From NCBI GenBank assembly GCA_023678885.1, contig CM042957.1, positions 2,557,648-2,621,647 of the forward strand: a DNA stretch of 64,000 bases, written 5' to 3'. The stretch comes from Pogostemon cablin. Its lineage: Eukaryota; Streptophyta; Magnoliopsida; Lamiales; Lamiaceae. How positions within the stretch are numbered: position 1 is the first letter of the stretch; every line of letters begins with the position of its first letter. The position numbers and the translations under genes were made by a program. A model generated the notes under the pieces. It searched no databases. It was not told the origin of the DNA and saw only the letters and a list, made by a program, of their open reading frames with translations. Below are positions 1-11,400 of the stretch, piece by piece.

Positions 1-1841
1 AAGGCAGGATTCTCCGCACAAGATAGGACACCCTACGAGGAATCCCATCCATACTCCAAAGGTAAATCCTCAATTTACTTCTGCCCTTTAATCTCATTGT
101 GTGTCAACAGTGTATCTTAATTTTTTTTTACTTCTGAATATTCCCTGCCTCTTTATTACATCACCACCATACGGATGAGTGGTGGTATGTCAACCTGCGT
201 CAACAGTGGTAGTTTAAACCCATGATAACGCGGTGTTACAAACCCGCGAAGAACGATTTTGGTGGCGGTGTTACAAACCCGCGAAGAGTGATTTGACGGC
301 GGTGTTACAAATCCGCGAAGAACGATTTGACGGCGGTGTTACAAACCCGCGAAGAACGATTTTGGTGGCGAAGTGGCTATTTCCAGCGAAGAGTGAGAGA
401 CGACTGGAGTGTGTCGTGGATCAGAAGCAGCGATGAGATTCGGTGGGTTGCGGGAGTGGCCGAGGGGTGGCGGCGCGGCCTTCCGGTGGCTTCTTTGGTT
501 GCGGATCCGGTAATAGGTGGTGATTAGGTAGCTGCGGCTGGCAACAGTAGCAACAAGGCAGATGCTTTTTTTTTCGACAGCAATTGGCGCTGCTGGACAG
601 CGGATTCCGGGAGGCGGTGATGACTGAGACATGGTGAGTGGAGTTCGCCTGATCTGGTAGAGGGAACCAACGAGCAACCCGGATGGTGTCCGAGCTCGAT
701 CGGCGCGAGATGGTGTGTAGCAGCTGGTTCTCGCTTGAAGGGCAACGACTTGCTTCAGTCGGCGACGACACGCTCGAGGGCTCGCTATTTTCCAGATTGC
801 AGCGCTGTGGCCCTCGTGATGTGGCAAGGCAGCGGCAGGCCGGCGCTCCGCGGTAGTGGTGTTGAGGCTAGATTTGTGTGGGAAGGCGGCAGCAGTAGCC
901 TATCCGGCAGCGGTCGTCGATTGAGGGGGCGGCTGATCCCACGGCGCGCGGCAACGACGATGGAGGGCGGCAACCAGCGGCTGTTGGCGGTTTCGCAGTG
1001 GTGAGTCACCAGTCTTTGGCGGATGTTGGCGAGGCAACGGCTTCAGCAAGCAGCAACTTTTTGTGATGTTGCGGCGAAGAGTATGAGCGACGGGAGATTC
1101 GGCTTCTCAAATGGACATGGTCGTTCCAGCGACGATGGTAGGCGGCCAATGAAGATTGCTGCGGCTGTTGGGTTGCAGCGATGTGAGAAGCGCGCTGATG
1201 GTGGCTTCGTGGTGGCGAGTCGGCAGTGCAATTCGGTGTCAAGTAGCAGTGGATGTGTTCGGCGCTCAGACCAGCGAGGAAGAACCCTTGATTTGGCAAA
1301 GAGGAGCAAATCGGGCAGACTCAACTGTCCTTTTTTTTTCACAGAGAAGCAGCCTACTTGTCAATCTCTAGGAGGAGAGATTGAATCACGTGATAAAGAG
1401 AGAGAAGGCAATTTTCTTGTTGAATAGGAAACAAGCTGCCCACCCACGTGATTCCTCTTTGCAATGGATTAATTTGATTGAGTCAAGTTTGACTTTCCAT
1501 CCTCACTCACTATTTGGGCTCTTCAACAACATCCATGAATTTAGGCCATCACAACTTTGCATAAAGTGTTATGAGTTGGCTTAACATTTAATGGCTTAAC
1601 TTCAATTTAATTCATGTTGTAGGTTTTAAATTAATTAAACTTCCACATGAACTAATTTAATCATCCATTATCATCATATTAACCCTCTTCCCTCACGTGT
1701 TTAATTTATAATTTTGAATTTAATAATTAATTGACCCTAGAATTTATTTTGGGTCCTTTAAATAAAATTCATAAATTATTTTTTTAATGCCCATTTTTTA
1801 ACATCCCTTCACTTGTTTTGTAGCAAATCGCGATCTTCGAC
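1..1841. other. Leader and GC-rich region left of the antisense PMD gene
   Basis: No protein-coding frame is convincing here. The first 60 bases end in a plausible splice donor (AAAG/GTAAAT at about 61). A pyrimidine-rich tract with TAG at about 1823 looks like the acceptor just before the PMD start codon, so a long leader intron is possible. Positions 400-1340 are rich in GGC/GCA/CGG triplets, unlike the AT-rich surroundings, and resemble in composition the leader of the copia element at 19.6-20.1 kb. They may be a retrotransposon leader fragment. Positions 1400-1840 are AT-rich. I looked for a copy of the 11834-12853 LTR here and did not see one. Confidence 0.4.
230..367. repeat. 34-35-bp tandem repeat, four copies
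   Basis: Four near-identical units start at 230, 265, 299 and 333. Each opens with GCGGTGTTACAAA and contains CCGCGAAGA followed by an ATTT run. They differ by a few substitutions and a 1-bp length change. The array sits in the non-coding part of the Tat element, or in a sequence next to it. Confidence 0.85.
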
Positions 1842-3809
1842 ATGGTTTATTTCAAACCTGCTACGGGAAAATCCGGCTCCAGCTACTTGGTGATTCTTAA
1901 TGATGATCGCCAACCTTTACAACAAGGAACTCGCCTTCTAGTTGAGGATTCTTTACTTGGGAATCACGCAATAATCCCTCCAAAATTCAAGAACAATTTT
2001 TTTTTAGAATGTTGGTCTCACGAACTTTCTTCCGGCAAAAATAACATAATTTGGACTTTGAAAGGAGCTGATATTGAGCCCAATCCTAATTTGGAGCCCC
2101 TACCATCTTTGAGAAGACGATTTGCGAAAGGAAAAGAAAAAAATGAAGCAGCTTGGGGGGAACCCCTCAAATTTCGTGGTGATTTCCATTATACCAAAGG
2201 ATATTGGGAGTGGACTGAAGATATTCTCAGTCGATGCCAACCGAGACTTCATGACATAAAGCTTTATGATGCTGTCTTTGCATCCCTCTTTACTTATGAC
2301 TGCAACCAAGAGATTATCAAAGCTTTCTGTGAGGCGTGGTGCCCTGTTACCAACACTTTGCTCACTTCATTTGGAGAAATGTCAATTTCTCTATGGGATT
2401 TGTATAATTTGATGGGACTACCGATAGCTGGTAATATATATGACGAAGTAATTCCAAGTTCAGCTGAACTTCTTTCCAAGAAAGATGATTTACGAATCCC
2501 ATACAGCTGTCGATCTTTACTTGGTGCTTATCATTTGCTTTGCCAAAACACCGCTAGGCAAAGTGTATCAATTGAACATTGGGTAGATTTTTGGTCTAGA
2601 AAGACTATAACTTATCTATCGCCTCCTAAGCGTGTCGAAAAAAAATCAACTTCTCGTCCAAAGAAAACTTATAATCCGAGTGGTATTGTTCCCAATCATA
2701 GGTCGTGGACGTCTGCTGAGATAGACCAATTTAAGAAGTTGGGCATTCATCCTACACATCACGAAGAGACCTACTTAGCTGCTTATTTAGCTTGTTGGCT
2801 TTGTACTTTTGCATTCCCGGGTACTGAGCCAGGCTTAATACGGCCAAGTACTTTTAAGGTGGCAAGCCTAATGGCTGCTGGAAAAAAAGTAAGTCTGGCA
2901 ATTCCAATTTTGACAAGCATTTACCGTGGTTTGAACGCAATCTATAACTCACCAAATCCTTCAGAAGTTAGATCAACATTTCCTGTTCATTTTGTTAATG
3001 CTTGGTTAGCCCACTACTTTAAGACTCATTTTCCGATTGGCAGTAAATTAAATCATCCTCGAATGGTAGCTTATGCTGGTGAGCAGGGTGCAAGATGTTT
3101 TAGTCCCGAGGATGCTCACAAACGAATTCATATAGCCGACAATGCTTCGTGGACTTGCAATATATTTTCAAAAGATAAAGCTATCCATTTTGTGGATGAT
3201 GGACAAAGCAATTGGGACAGCTGGGCCCATTTCGTGGCTATTCGTACTAGTTATCTTACTTTGCGACGAGGTGATCATTTTGCGATGGAGCCTTACTCAC
3301 CACATAGATTTTCTCGTCAATTTGGGTTCATGCAAGGCATTCCTATGATGCTCAGGACGGACCTTCGCGAGGCTTCCCTGGGAGATGGATTTTCCCATTG
3401 GAGACACAGTACTACGTGTAATTCCAACTCTGAAACTTATTTTCCATGTGCTGCCTCAGCTCCTAAAAATTACTCCACGTCTGAATATAAGGAATGGTGG
3501 AAGCAAGTCTATGATCATATTGAAGATACAATCGTTCCAACTTCAGAACCTTTGAATGAAGAAGTGAATATCATAAATGATCTTGATGAAAATAACCGAG
3601 AGGTTCAAGATATTTCTCCAGTGCATGCTGAAGCTTCACATCCTGCGTCACATAAAAGGAAGGAAAACCTTCCTCAATCCACAGAAAGTTGTAGTGCTGC
3701 TACTGAACCTCATTGGAAGAGGAAGAGATCTATTGAGAAACAAGCTGATGAGGTTTCCTTTATTCTTTTTCCTTCCCCTTTTATTTTCCTCTTACGAAAT
3801 CCTTTCTCT

Positions 3810-3854
<45 letters not shown>

Positions 3855-4727
3855 TTTTCAGGCTGCACAGAAGGTTTCTAGCTCTAAAGCTGCCGAAGGC
3901 AAAGAATTAGCTGTTGTTGGTACTTCAAGAGCTTTGGCAAATAAGGTAGCCCCTCTTTCTCACACAAATTTCACTTTTATCTAACCTCTCTTTTACCTTA
4001 GTATATTACTTTTCTTTATCAGATTTTGGGCATCACTTCTAGCTCTGATAATGATGATGAATGTGTTGAAAGTCGCGACCCTAACACTGAGGTGGATTCT
4101 TCTTCAAAAGCATGCCCCGCAATATCAGAATTTACATCGAAGAAGATTACTCATGGTATCAAAGGAAAACTTGCTCGGGAAGTATGGACGGTTATAAGAA
4201 AGAAACTTGAACGAACTCCTCTCGAGTTTTTATCTTCTCTGAAGAAAGAAGTATTTGCCTTAGTGGAAGATGTGAAGGCTATTAATGTTGACTGTTCTCC
4301 CTTGGAGGAAGCCTTGGGGCCCCTATTTGATAAGGCTGATGCTTATACTGATGCAAAAGTAAAATCTGATGAAGAATCATCCACGGGAGGTTATGTCAAA
4401 CATTTCACTAACCTCAAGGGTCGTCTGCAGAGTTGTAAAGACGTCTATGCAGCGGAAGCAAAGCAACTAAGAACAACTGGTGAAGAATTGGAGAAGATAA
4501 GTAAAGAGATGGCTAATCTGGGAAAAGGTGGAAAGACTTTACCCAAGGTAGCTGATCATCTTCTACAAACACTTTGTCGTGCTAAGAAGGAAATCGAGAA
4601 TGTAGAGGAGGAGATCCTTGCACTTGACAAAGCAGCTGTTTTAAAAGAGTCTAAAGATTTGAAGAAAGCGAAGACATCTTTGCAGTCTGCTGTACGGGAC
4701 ATAGCTTCTCGAGATTTTTTTGTCTAG
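1842..4727 (+). CDS. Plant mobile domain (PMD, aminotransferase-like) protein, antisense gene of the Tat element
   Basis: I read three coding exons: 1842-3752, 3862-3945 and 4023-4727, all joined in phase 0, giving about 899 residues. Both introns (109 and 77 bp) have GT..AG ends. The first holds an (AT)n run and a strong poly-T tract before CAG. Residues about 100-520 match the plant mobile domain, with the segments WEWTEDIL, AFCEAWCP, SLWDLYNLMGLPI and LACWLCTFAFPG. The C-terminal third is Lys/Glu-rich and probably coiled coil. PMD proteins occur as host genes (MAIN/MAIL type) and as passengers in transposons. Here the gene lies opposite to gag-pol of the surrounding retrotransposon, as antisense extra ORFs do in Tat elements. 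There is no stop or frameshift in the exons. Its function is unknown; a role in silencing control or element spread is inference. Confidence 0.75.
3814..3860. repeat. (AT)n microsatellite and poly-T in PMD intron 1
   Basis: About 17 AT dinucleotides run directly into a T tract and the CAG acceptor at 3859-3861. The T tract serves as the pyrimidine tract of the intron. Confidence 0.8.
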
Positions 4728-5084
4728 TGTAGGACTGCTTTGTTTTCTTCTCTTTTTTTTTTCATTTACTTGCTTTTCCTTGTATGCTTTCCATATACCG
4801 AATGTCGGTAATTTGCGAATAGAAATAAATATTTCTCGTTCATTTCTATTGCTTTACTATATTTTTTCATCAGTAGGCTTATATCTCAATATTTATCTCA
4901 TCACTTGAAAATTATCTCTTCTTTTATTGATATGGTAACTTTCTTCTTGCCTCACAAACTTGATGCGAACAAATGAAAACATGACTGAACTTAACAAAGT
5001 ATTAAGCTGCCTACGTATCCCCTTAAAGAGAATCAAGTCATAACGTAGTTCAAAGGGACATGGTTTTGATTGGAGGGTGCCGTG

Positions 5085-5400
5085 CACAGTTTATACTCAT
5101 GCGGGCCAGGAGTGTGTCGTACACAGTTTATACTCGTGCGGACCAGGAGTTTGTCGTACACAGTTTATACTCGTGCGGACCAGGAGTAACATGCAGTTTA
5201 GGCTCATGCGTCACGGAGCATGGTGTTCGAATTTGCTGACAACTTATACTCATGTCAATGAGTCTTGAATTTGAACTTGTAGACAGTTTATACTCGTGTC
5301 AAGGAGCCTTGTATTATTTGTGTCAGATAGTTTAAACTCATATCAAGGAGTATCATGTGGACAGTTTTAGCTCATATCAAGGAGCGTTGTATCTTGTAGT
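5085..5400. repeat. 37-bp tandem repeat between pol and the antisense gene
   Basis: Units beginning ACAGTTTATACTC start at 5086, 5123 and 5160, an exact 37-bp period. More diverged units continue to about 5390, with the recurring words CAGTTTATACTC and CAAGGAG. In element orientation the array lies just downstream of the gag-pol stop. Tat-group elements are known to carry such variable tandem repeats in this region, and some have given rise to satellites. Confidence 0.8.
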
Positions 5401-5404
5401 TGTT

Positions 5405-8400
5405 TTACGCGTAATAGCGTTTCAAGAATTTCCCATTTATGGGGCCAATGTTTACGCCATCTTCTGATATCAACTTGTAGGCGCCATTTGTGTATACTTC
5501 CTTTACAACATGAGGGCCATCCCATTTTTGGAGAAACTTATTTCCAACACGATGTGTGACCACAATAGGTCTTCTCACAGCAAGCACCAAGTCGCCAACT
5601 TGAAAAGAACGTATCTTCACCCTTTTGTTGAATGTTCTGGATAAGCGAGATTGATAACACTCAAGTCTCTGTTGTGCCTCTAACCTCTTCTCATCTAGAG
5701 CTTCTAACTCTTGAAGGCGTAACTTTGCATTTTCTTCTTCGGTTAAGCCTTCTTGTATGGCCATCCTTAAAGAAGGAATTTGTTTCTCGAGAGGTACCAC
5801 AGCTTCAACACCATAAACCAAAGAATACGGAGTAACCTGAGTAGGAGTTCTATAGGTGGTGCGGTACGCCCATAAAGCTTCATTTATTCTTTCATGCCAA
5901 TCTCTTTTAGACTTGGATACCACCTTCTTCAACAGACTGCACAGGGTTTTGTTGAATGCTTCAGCTAGACCATTGGCAGCTGCATTATACATTGACGACT
6001 TCCTTTGTTTGAAGTCGAACTTCTCACACAACTTATCGATCCAGCTGTTGCTGAATGGCTTTCCATTATCGGTGATGATATAGCGGGGAACACCATATCT
6101 GTAAATGATGTTGATCCGAATGAAATCAGCAACAGTTTCCTTCTTTACTTCCCTCAAAGGCACAGCTTCAGCCCATTTGGAAAAGTAATCGGTGGCAGCA
6201 AGGATGTAGAAATGACCACCAGAAGATTTTGTGAGAGGCCCCACCACATCTAATCCCCAAGCATCAAAAGGCCATGAAGCATCTGTCGGGTGCAAAGGCT
6301 CCGGAGGTTGATGGATCAAGTTCCCATGAAATTGGCAAGCCTGACATTTTTGTGCATACTCCATGCAATCTTTCACCATTGTTGGCCAATAATAGCCCAT
6401 TCTTTTGACTCTGAAGTGTAGCTTCGGCCCAGACTGATGAGCACCGCAAATTCCAGAATGAGCTTCCTCCATTGCTTGAACAGACTCTTCTTTACTTAGG
6501 CATCTCAAGAAAACTCCATCAAATGATCTTCTATACATTGTGCCTTTGAAGTAAATAAATCGAGGTGCCCGTCGCCGAATATCAACCCTTTGGCGTGGCT
6601 CATTTGGCAATTTATCATACTTGAGATAATCGATGAGTGGTTGACGCCAATCTTCTTCTTCAATTTCGAAGACCTCCACCAAATGATTTTCAACTTCTTC
6701 ATAATCATCATCCTCGAAGATTGGTGGTACAACCCAACTTTTGCACACTGAAATTTGAACTTGCGCCTCCGGCATAGCTATATTTGATGCTAGCTTGGCG
6801 AGGGCATCAGCTTGCTTATTCTCTCTTCTGGGTAAATGCTCGATATCAACATCACCAAGCCAGCTCATCAGCTTTTGAGCATACTTGTGGTATGGGAACA
6901 ACTCAAGCTTCCTTACTTCATACACCCCAAGTAGTTGGTTTATCACAAGTAACGAATCACCATACACTTTAAGGTGTAATTGCTTTATATCGACGGCCAT
7001 CTCTAAACCAAGTATGAGTGCTTGATACTCGGCTACATTGTTAGAGCAGTTTTCTGTTAAGGAAAATGAAAATGGCAAAACTTCGCCACTGGATGTTACG
7101 AATACGACTCCAGCACCGGCCCCTTCCCTATGAGATGCTCCATCAAAATACATTTTCCAAGGAGAAGCTATCTCCACAGCGAAAGCATCTTCATCAGGGA
7201 GTTCATCAGACAGTTCCCATTCCGCAGGCATTGGATGATCAGCTAGAAAATCTGCCAACACTTGTCCTTTTACGGCCTTTAGAGGGATATATACAATCTC
7301 AAATTGTTGAAGTTGGAGATACCACCTGGCAAGCCGATCTGAGAGTACTGGCTTTGACATGACGAACTTTAGTGGGTTAGCTTTTGAAACTAGCCGAACT
7401 GTATGAGCTTGGAAGTAATGTTTCAACTTCTGAATCACGAAGATAAGGGCCAAGCAGATCTTCTCAATTGGTGAATATTTCAACTCATTTGGAGTCATGG
7501 TTCTACTCAAATAGTAAAGGGCAGTTTCTTTTCCATCATCATTCTCTTGTGCGAGTAAAGCTCCAACAGAACGTTCTTGAGCAGCTAGGTAGAGAATTAA
7601 CGGACGTCCAGGTATTGGTGCACACAACACTGGTGCCTTCATCAAGTACTCTTTAATGCTATTGAAAGCATTATTGCAAGCTTCATCCCATTCAAATATA
7701 CTGCCTTTCTTCATGAGATGACTAAACGGTTGACATCGACCGGCCAAGTTTGATATGAATCTTCTCAAGTATGCCAATTTTCCTTGCAGACTTTTGAGTT
7801 CATGGATGTTCCGAGGCACATGCATCTTCATGATTGCATCAATCTTCGCCTTTTCAATCTCGATCCCTCGACGGCGAACAATAAATCCAAGAAATTTTCC
7901 GGATGTAACCCCAAATGCACACTTGAGTGGATTCATCTTGAGTTGATGCTCCCTTAAGCGCTCAAACACTCGCCTTAAATCATGGAGATGATTTTTCTTT
8001 TTCTTTGATTTCACCACAATATCATCAACGTAGCTTTCGACGATCTTATGTAGCATGTCATCAAATATCTTCTGCATGGCTCGTTGATAAGTGGCACCAG
8101 CATTCTTTAAGCCAAATGGCATCACATTATAGCAATATATTCCTTTCGGAGTACGAAAGGCTGTTTTCTCTTGGTCTTCGGGAGCCAGACCAATCTGATT
8201 ATAGCCAGATGACCCATCCATAAATGAAAGGACCTCATGCCCTGTTGTTGCATCTATCATGAGCTCAGCAATTGGCAGTGGGAAGTCATCTTTTGGACAC
8301 GCCATGTTCAAATCCCGAAAATCAACACATACTCTGATTTGCCCATTTTTCTTTCTCACTGGCACGATGTTAGAAATCCATGTAGGATACTTGACTTCTC

Positions 8401-11400
8401 TGATCTTGCCTGCTTCAAGAAGCTTATTAATTTCATCTTCAATTAATGGAATTAACTCTGGTCGGAATCGACGCTGCATTTGCTTAATTGGCCGAGTTCC
8501 CTTTTTTATGGACAAATGATGCACTGCGATCTTTGGATCCAAGCCTGGCATTTCTTTATGCGACCATGCAAAGACATCCCGAAATTCTCGTAGAAGGCTG
8601 ATATATTGTTCTTCTTCCTCATTACTTAGCAAGGCACTTATGTAAGTAGGACGGGAGTCGCTTTCGTCACCTAAGTTGATTTCTTTCAACTCATCGACAG
8701 TGGCTTTCACACCCTCCTCAAATTGCGGAGGGGCATCCTCGGCATCCACTTCCTCCACTTGAGAATCCTCAAGAGCAGTGATATGGTTGGTGGAAGCTAC
8801 ACTTTCTTTATCATCATCATTGTCTTCTTTAGTAAAGACAATTGTCTGCATCTTAGCCTTCAACTCTCTTCCACATGAGACTGTCAAGATATTTTGCCTC
8901 TTCATACGAGAAGGGATTCGACTTCGGAGTTTTGGGAAGCTAGGAGACTTGAAATTATTTTTCTTCCCAATTTTGTTCCTTTCACATGGTCCGAGCCTTT
9001 CGAAAACACTTCCAAGCCTTTCGAAGACAGAACTCTTCTTGATTTTCCTTCCACTTTCATCAAAAATGTCTTCTGTGGACGAAACTTCTCCTTCTGTGAT
9101 ATAATTTATGTTTGCTCTTCTGATTGCTATGCGGACTGGCTTTTGAGGGACATATCCCAAACCTGGCTTAGCATTCTTGACAGTGTGGCCACTATTTTTC
9201 AACGTTTTCTGAGTGGTATTAAGCCCATGTTCAGATGAGATGACAGTCTCTTGAGGCAACTTGCTTATCATCGGTTTCTCCTTTGGTTCATACCCAGCCT
9301 TCTTGAGGAGTTTGAAAGCTTGCGGGCCATATGACTTAGATATTTCTGCTTCAAATACTTCACCATGCTCGGTTCTTGCTCCTTCAATAGGACGTACGAA
9401 TCCTTTGAGCGGTGGAAAAGAAGTCTTACCTTCATTAATTTTTGTTAAAGGCAATGTCAATTCTTCCAAGGCCTCAAGCTCTTTGCCTTTGTTCTTTTTG
9501 AGAGTGGTGGATGATGTGCTACCTTCCTCCTTTATTTGTTTACTGCCCTCATTATCTTGTGCTGGGGCTTCTTCTCGGTTCACTTTCTTTGTATTTTTGA
9601 AGAAGTATTTAGCATCAGCAAAGTAAGATTCAGCTTCAGTGAACGGCTTATCATCGCCGAATACCCTTTTCACACTGTTGCCTTCATTATACTTGAAACA
9701 CTGGTGTAATGTAGAAGGGACCACACCATTCTCGTGCAGCCATGGGCGCCCCAAAAGCATATTGTATGAAGTTTTTGCATCTATGACATGGAAGAGCACC
9801 GTTGATCTCATTTCATCAATCGTTAAATCAAGAACAATCGTGCCGAGAGTCCTTTGCCCTTCATGATTGAACCCTTGGATCATCAATCGGCTATGATTGA
9901 GTTCATCCACCGGTATCTCTAACTTCTTCAACATCCTTAAAGACAGGATGTTTACTGCTGAGCCTCCGTCAACAAGTATACGCTTTACTTGCAGCCCTTG
10001 CGTATAACCGGTTACAAATAGAGGTCGGTTGTGAGGCTGTGAACCCAACAACATGTCTTCATCTGTGAAGGTCACCTTCATAGAATAAGCTTTTTCCTTG
10101 TTCTCAACTTGTTCATTTTCGTTGCCCTCCTCACTTACTGCATGACAAGAGCCTTCATTGTGAACTTCTTTTATGGAAGCGAAGTTTGTGGCCGCTTCAT
10201 CCTCCAATACAATCTTTCCCTCCTTAGCCAACTGCATGATCTTTTCCTTAAAGATGAAGCAATCATGAATGGGATGACCCACCAATCTATGATACTTGCA
10301 ATATTTTGGGTCATTGGTTCGACTTGCTTCCTCTGGACGTTTCATTTCGGGGAGTTCGATGAGTTTATCTTTCATCAGATCATCAAATATGCCAGAAACA
10401 TCAGAGTTCAGAAATGGATACTCTTTTTCTTGCATCTCCTTCAGGGTCAACCTTCTTTGCCCCCACTCTTGGGTAACTTGTTTTCCTTTATCTTTCTTGT
10501 CATCTCCATTCTTTCGAATCTTGACTGTAGCAGTGTTTATGGCCATTGATTCTTTATTGGAGTTTCTTGCATAAGGCTTGCCCCCTTTCTTGGCTTCTTG
10601 TCTTTCTCTGGACTTGTAAGAATCCGACACTGGTGAGTGTTTGATTCCACTGGCTGCCATGCTCAATTCCATGTCATGACCTCTCGTAGCCAACTCCTCG
10701 AAAGTCTTAGGCTGAATCCCTTTAAGTATGTAGAGTAAATTCCACTCCATCCCTTGGATGCACATTTCGATAGCAGACTCTCCGGATAATCGGTCTTTGC
10801 AATTTAAACTCAAGTTTCTCCATCGATTGATATAATCAATCACAGGCTCGTCCTTCAATTGGCGAGTATTAGTTAGCTCAGTCATGCTAACGGTTCTCCT
10901 CGTGCTGTAGAAACGATTGAGGAATTCATATTCCATTTGTGCCCAACTGTCGATGGACTCAGGCTGCAAGTCGATATACCAATCAAAGGCATTTCCTTTG
11001 AGAGAGCGAACGAATTGCCTCACCATATAGTCTTCATAAGTACCAGCATCATTGCACGTCTCAATGAAATGTGCCACATGCTGTCTGGGGTTTCCTTTGC
11101 CATCAAATTGCTGGAATTTAGGAGGCTGATAACCAAGTGGCAACCTTAAGTTATTCACTCTTTTTGTGTAAGGCTTAACATAAGTGACGGTAGGCTTGGC
11201 ATTCTCTTCAAACCTTTCTTTTATTGTTCCAAGTATAATATCTTTGAGTTGCTCCACTTGGAGCATTCCATCAGCTGAAAGTTGCACTCCTCTTTCAGTT
11301 TGCTCTTTTTCAGTAGTTTGGCGTTTTGTGGACTCTTCCACCTCACTCTCGTCCACAACTCCTTTTCCGTTTGCACGGCTAGTCTCCGCAACGTCTCTTT

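Noticed and set aside
230..367. CRISPR-like regular array
   Set aside because: The units are contiguous tandem copies without unique spacers, and the genome is a plant.
339..827. 162-residue frame on the minus strand in the GC-rich left region
   Set aside because: Low-complexity Ser/Pro/Arg text with several overlapping frames of similar length on both strands; no domain and no start context, as expected for GC-rich non-coding DNA.
735..1427. Several 70-134-residue plus-strand frames in the GC-rich region
   Set aside because: No recognisable motif; frames shadow each other, and composition alone explains their openness.
1..1841. Search for the Tat 3' LTR in the left part
   Set aside because: None of the marker words of 11834-12853 (for example TAATCCGGAGG or TTTGACTTAAGTCAG) appears there, so the 3' LTR is presumed outside the window.
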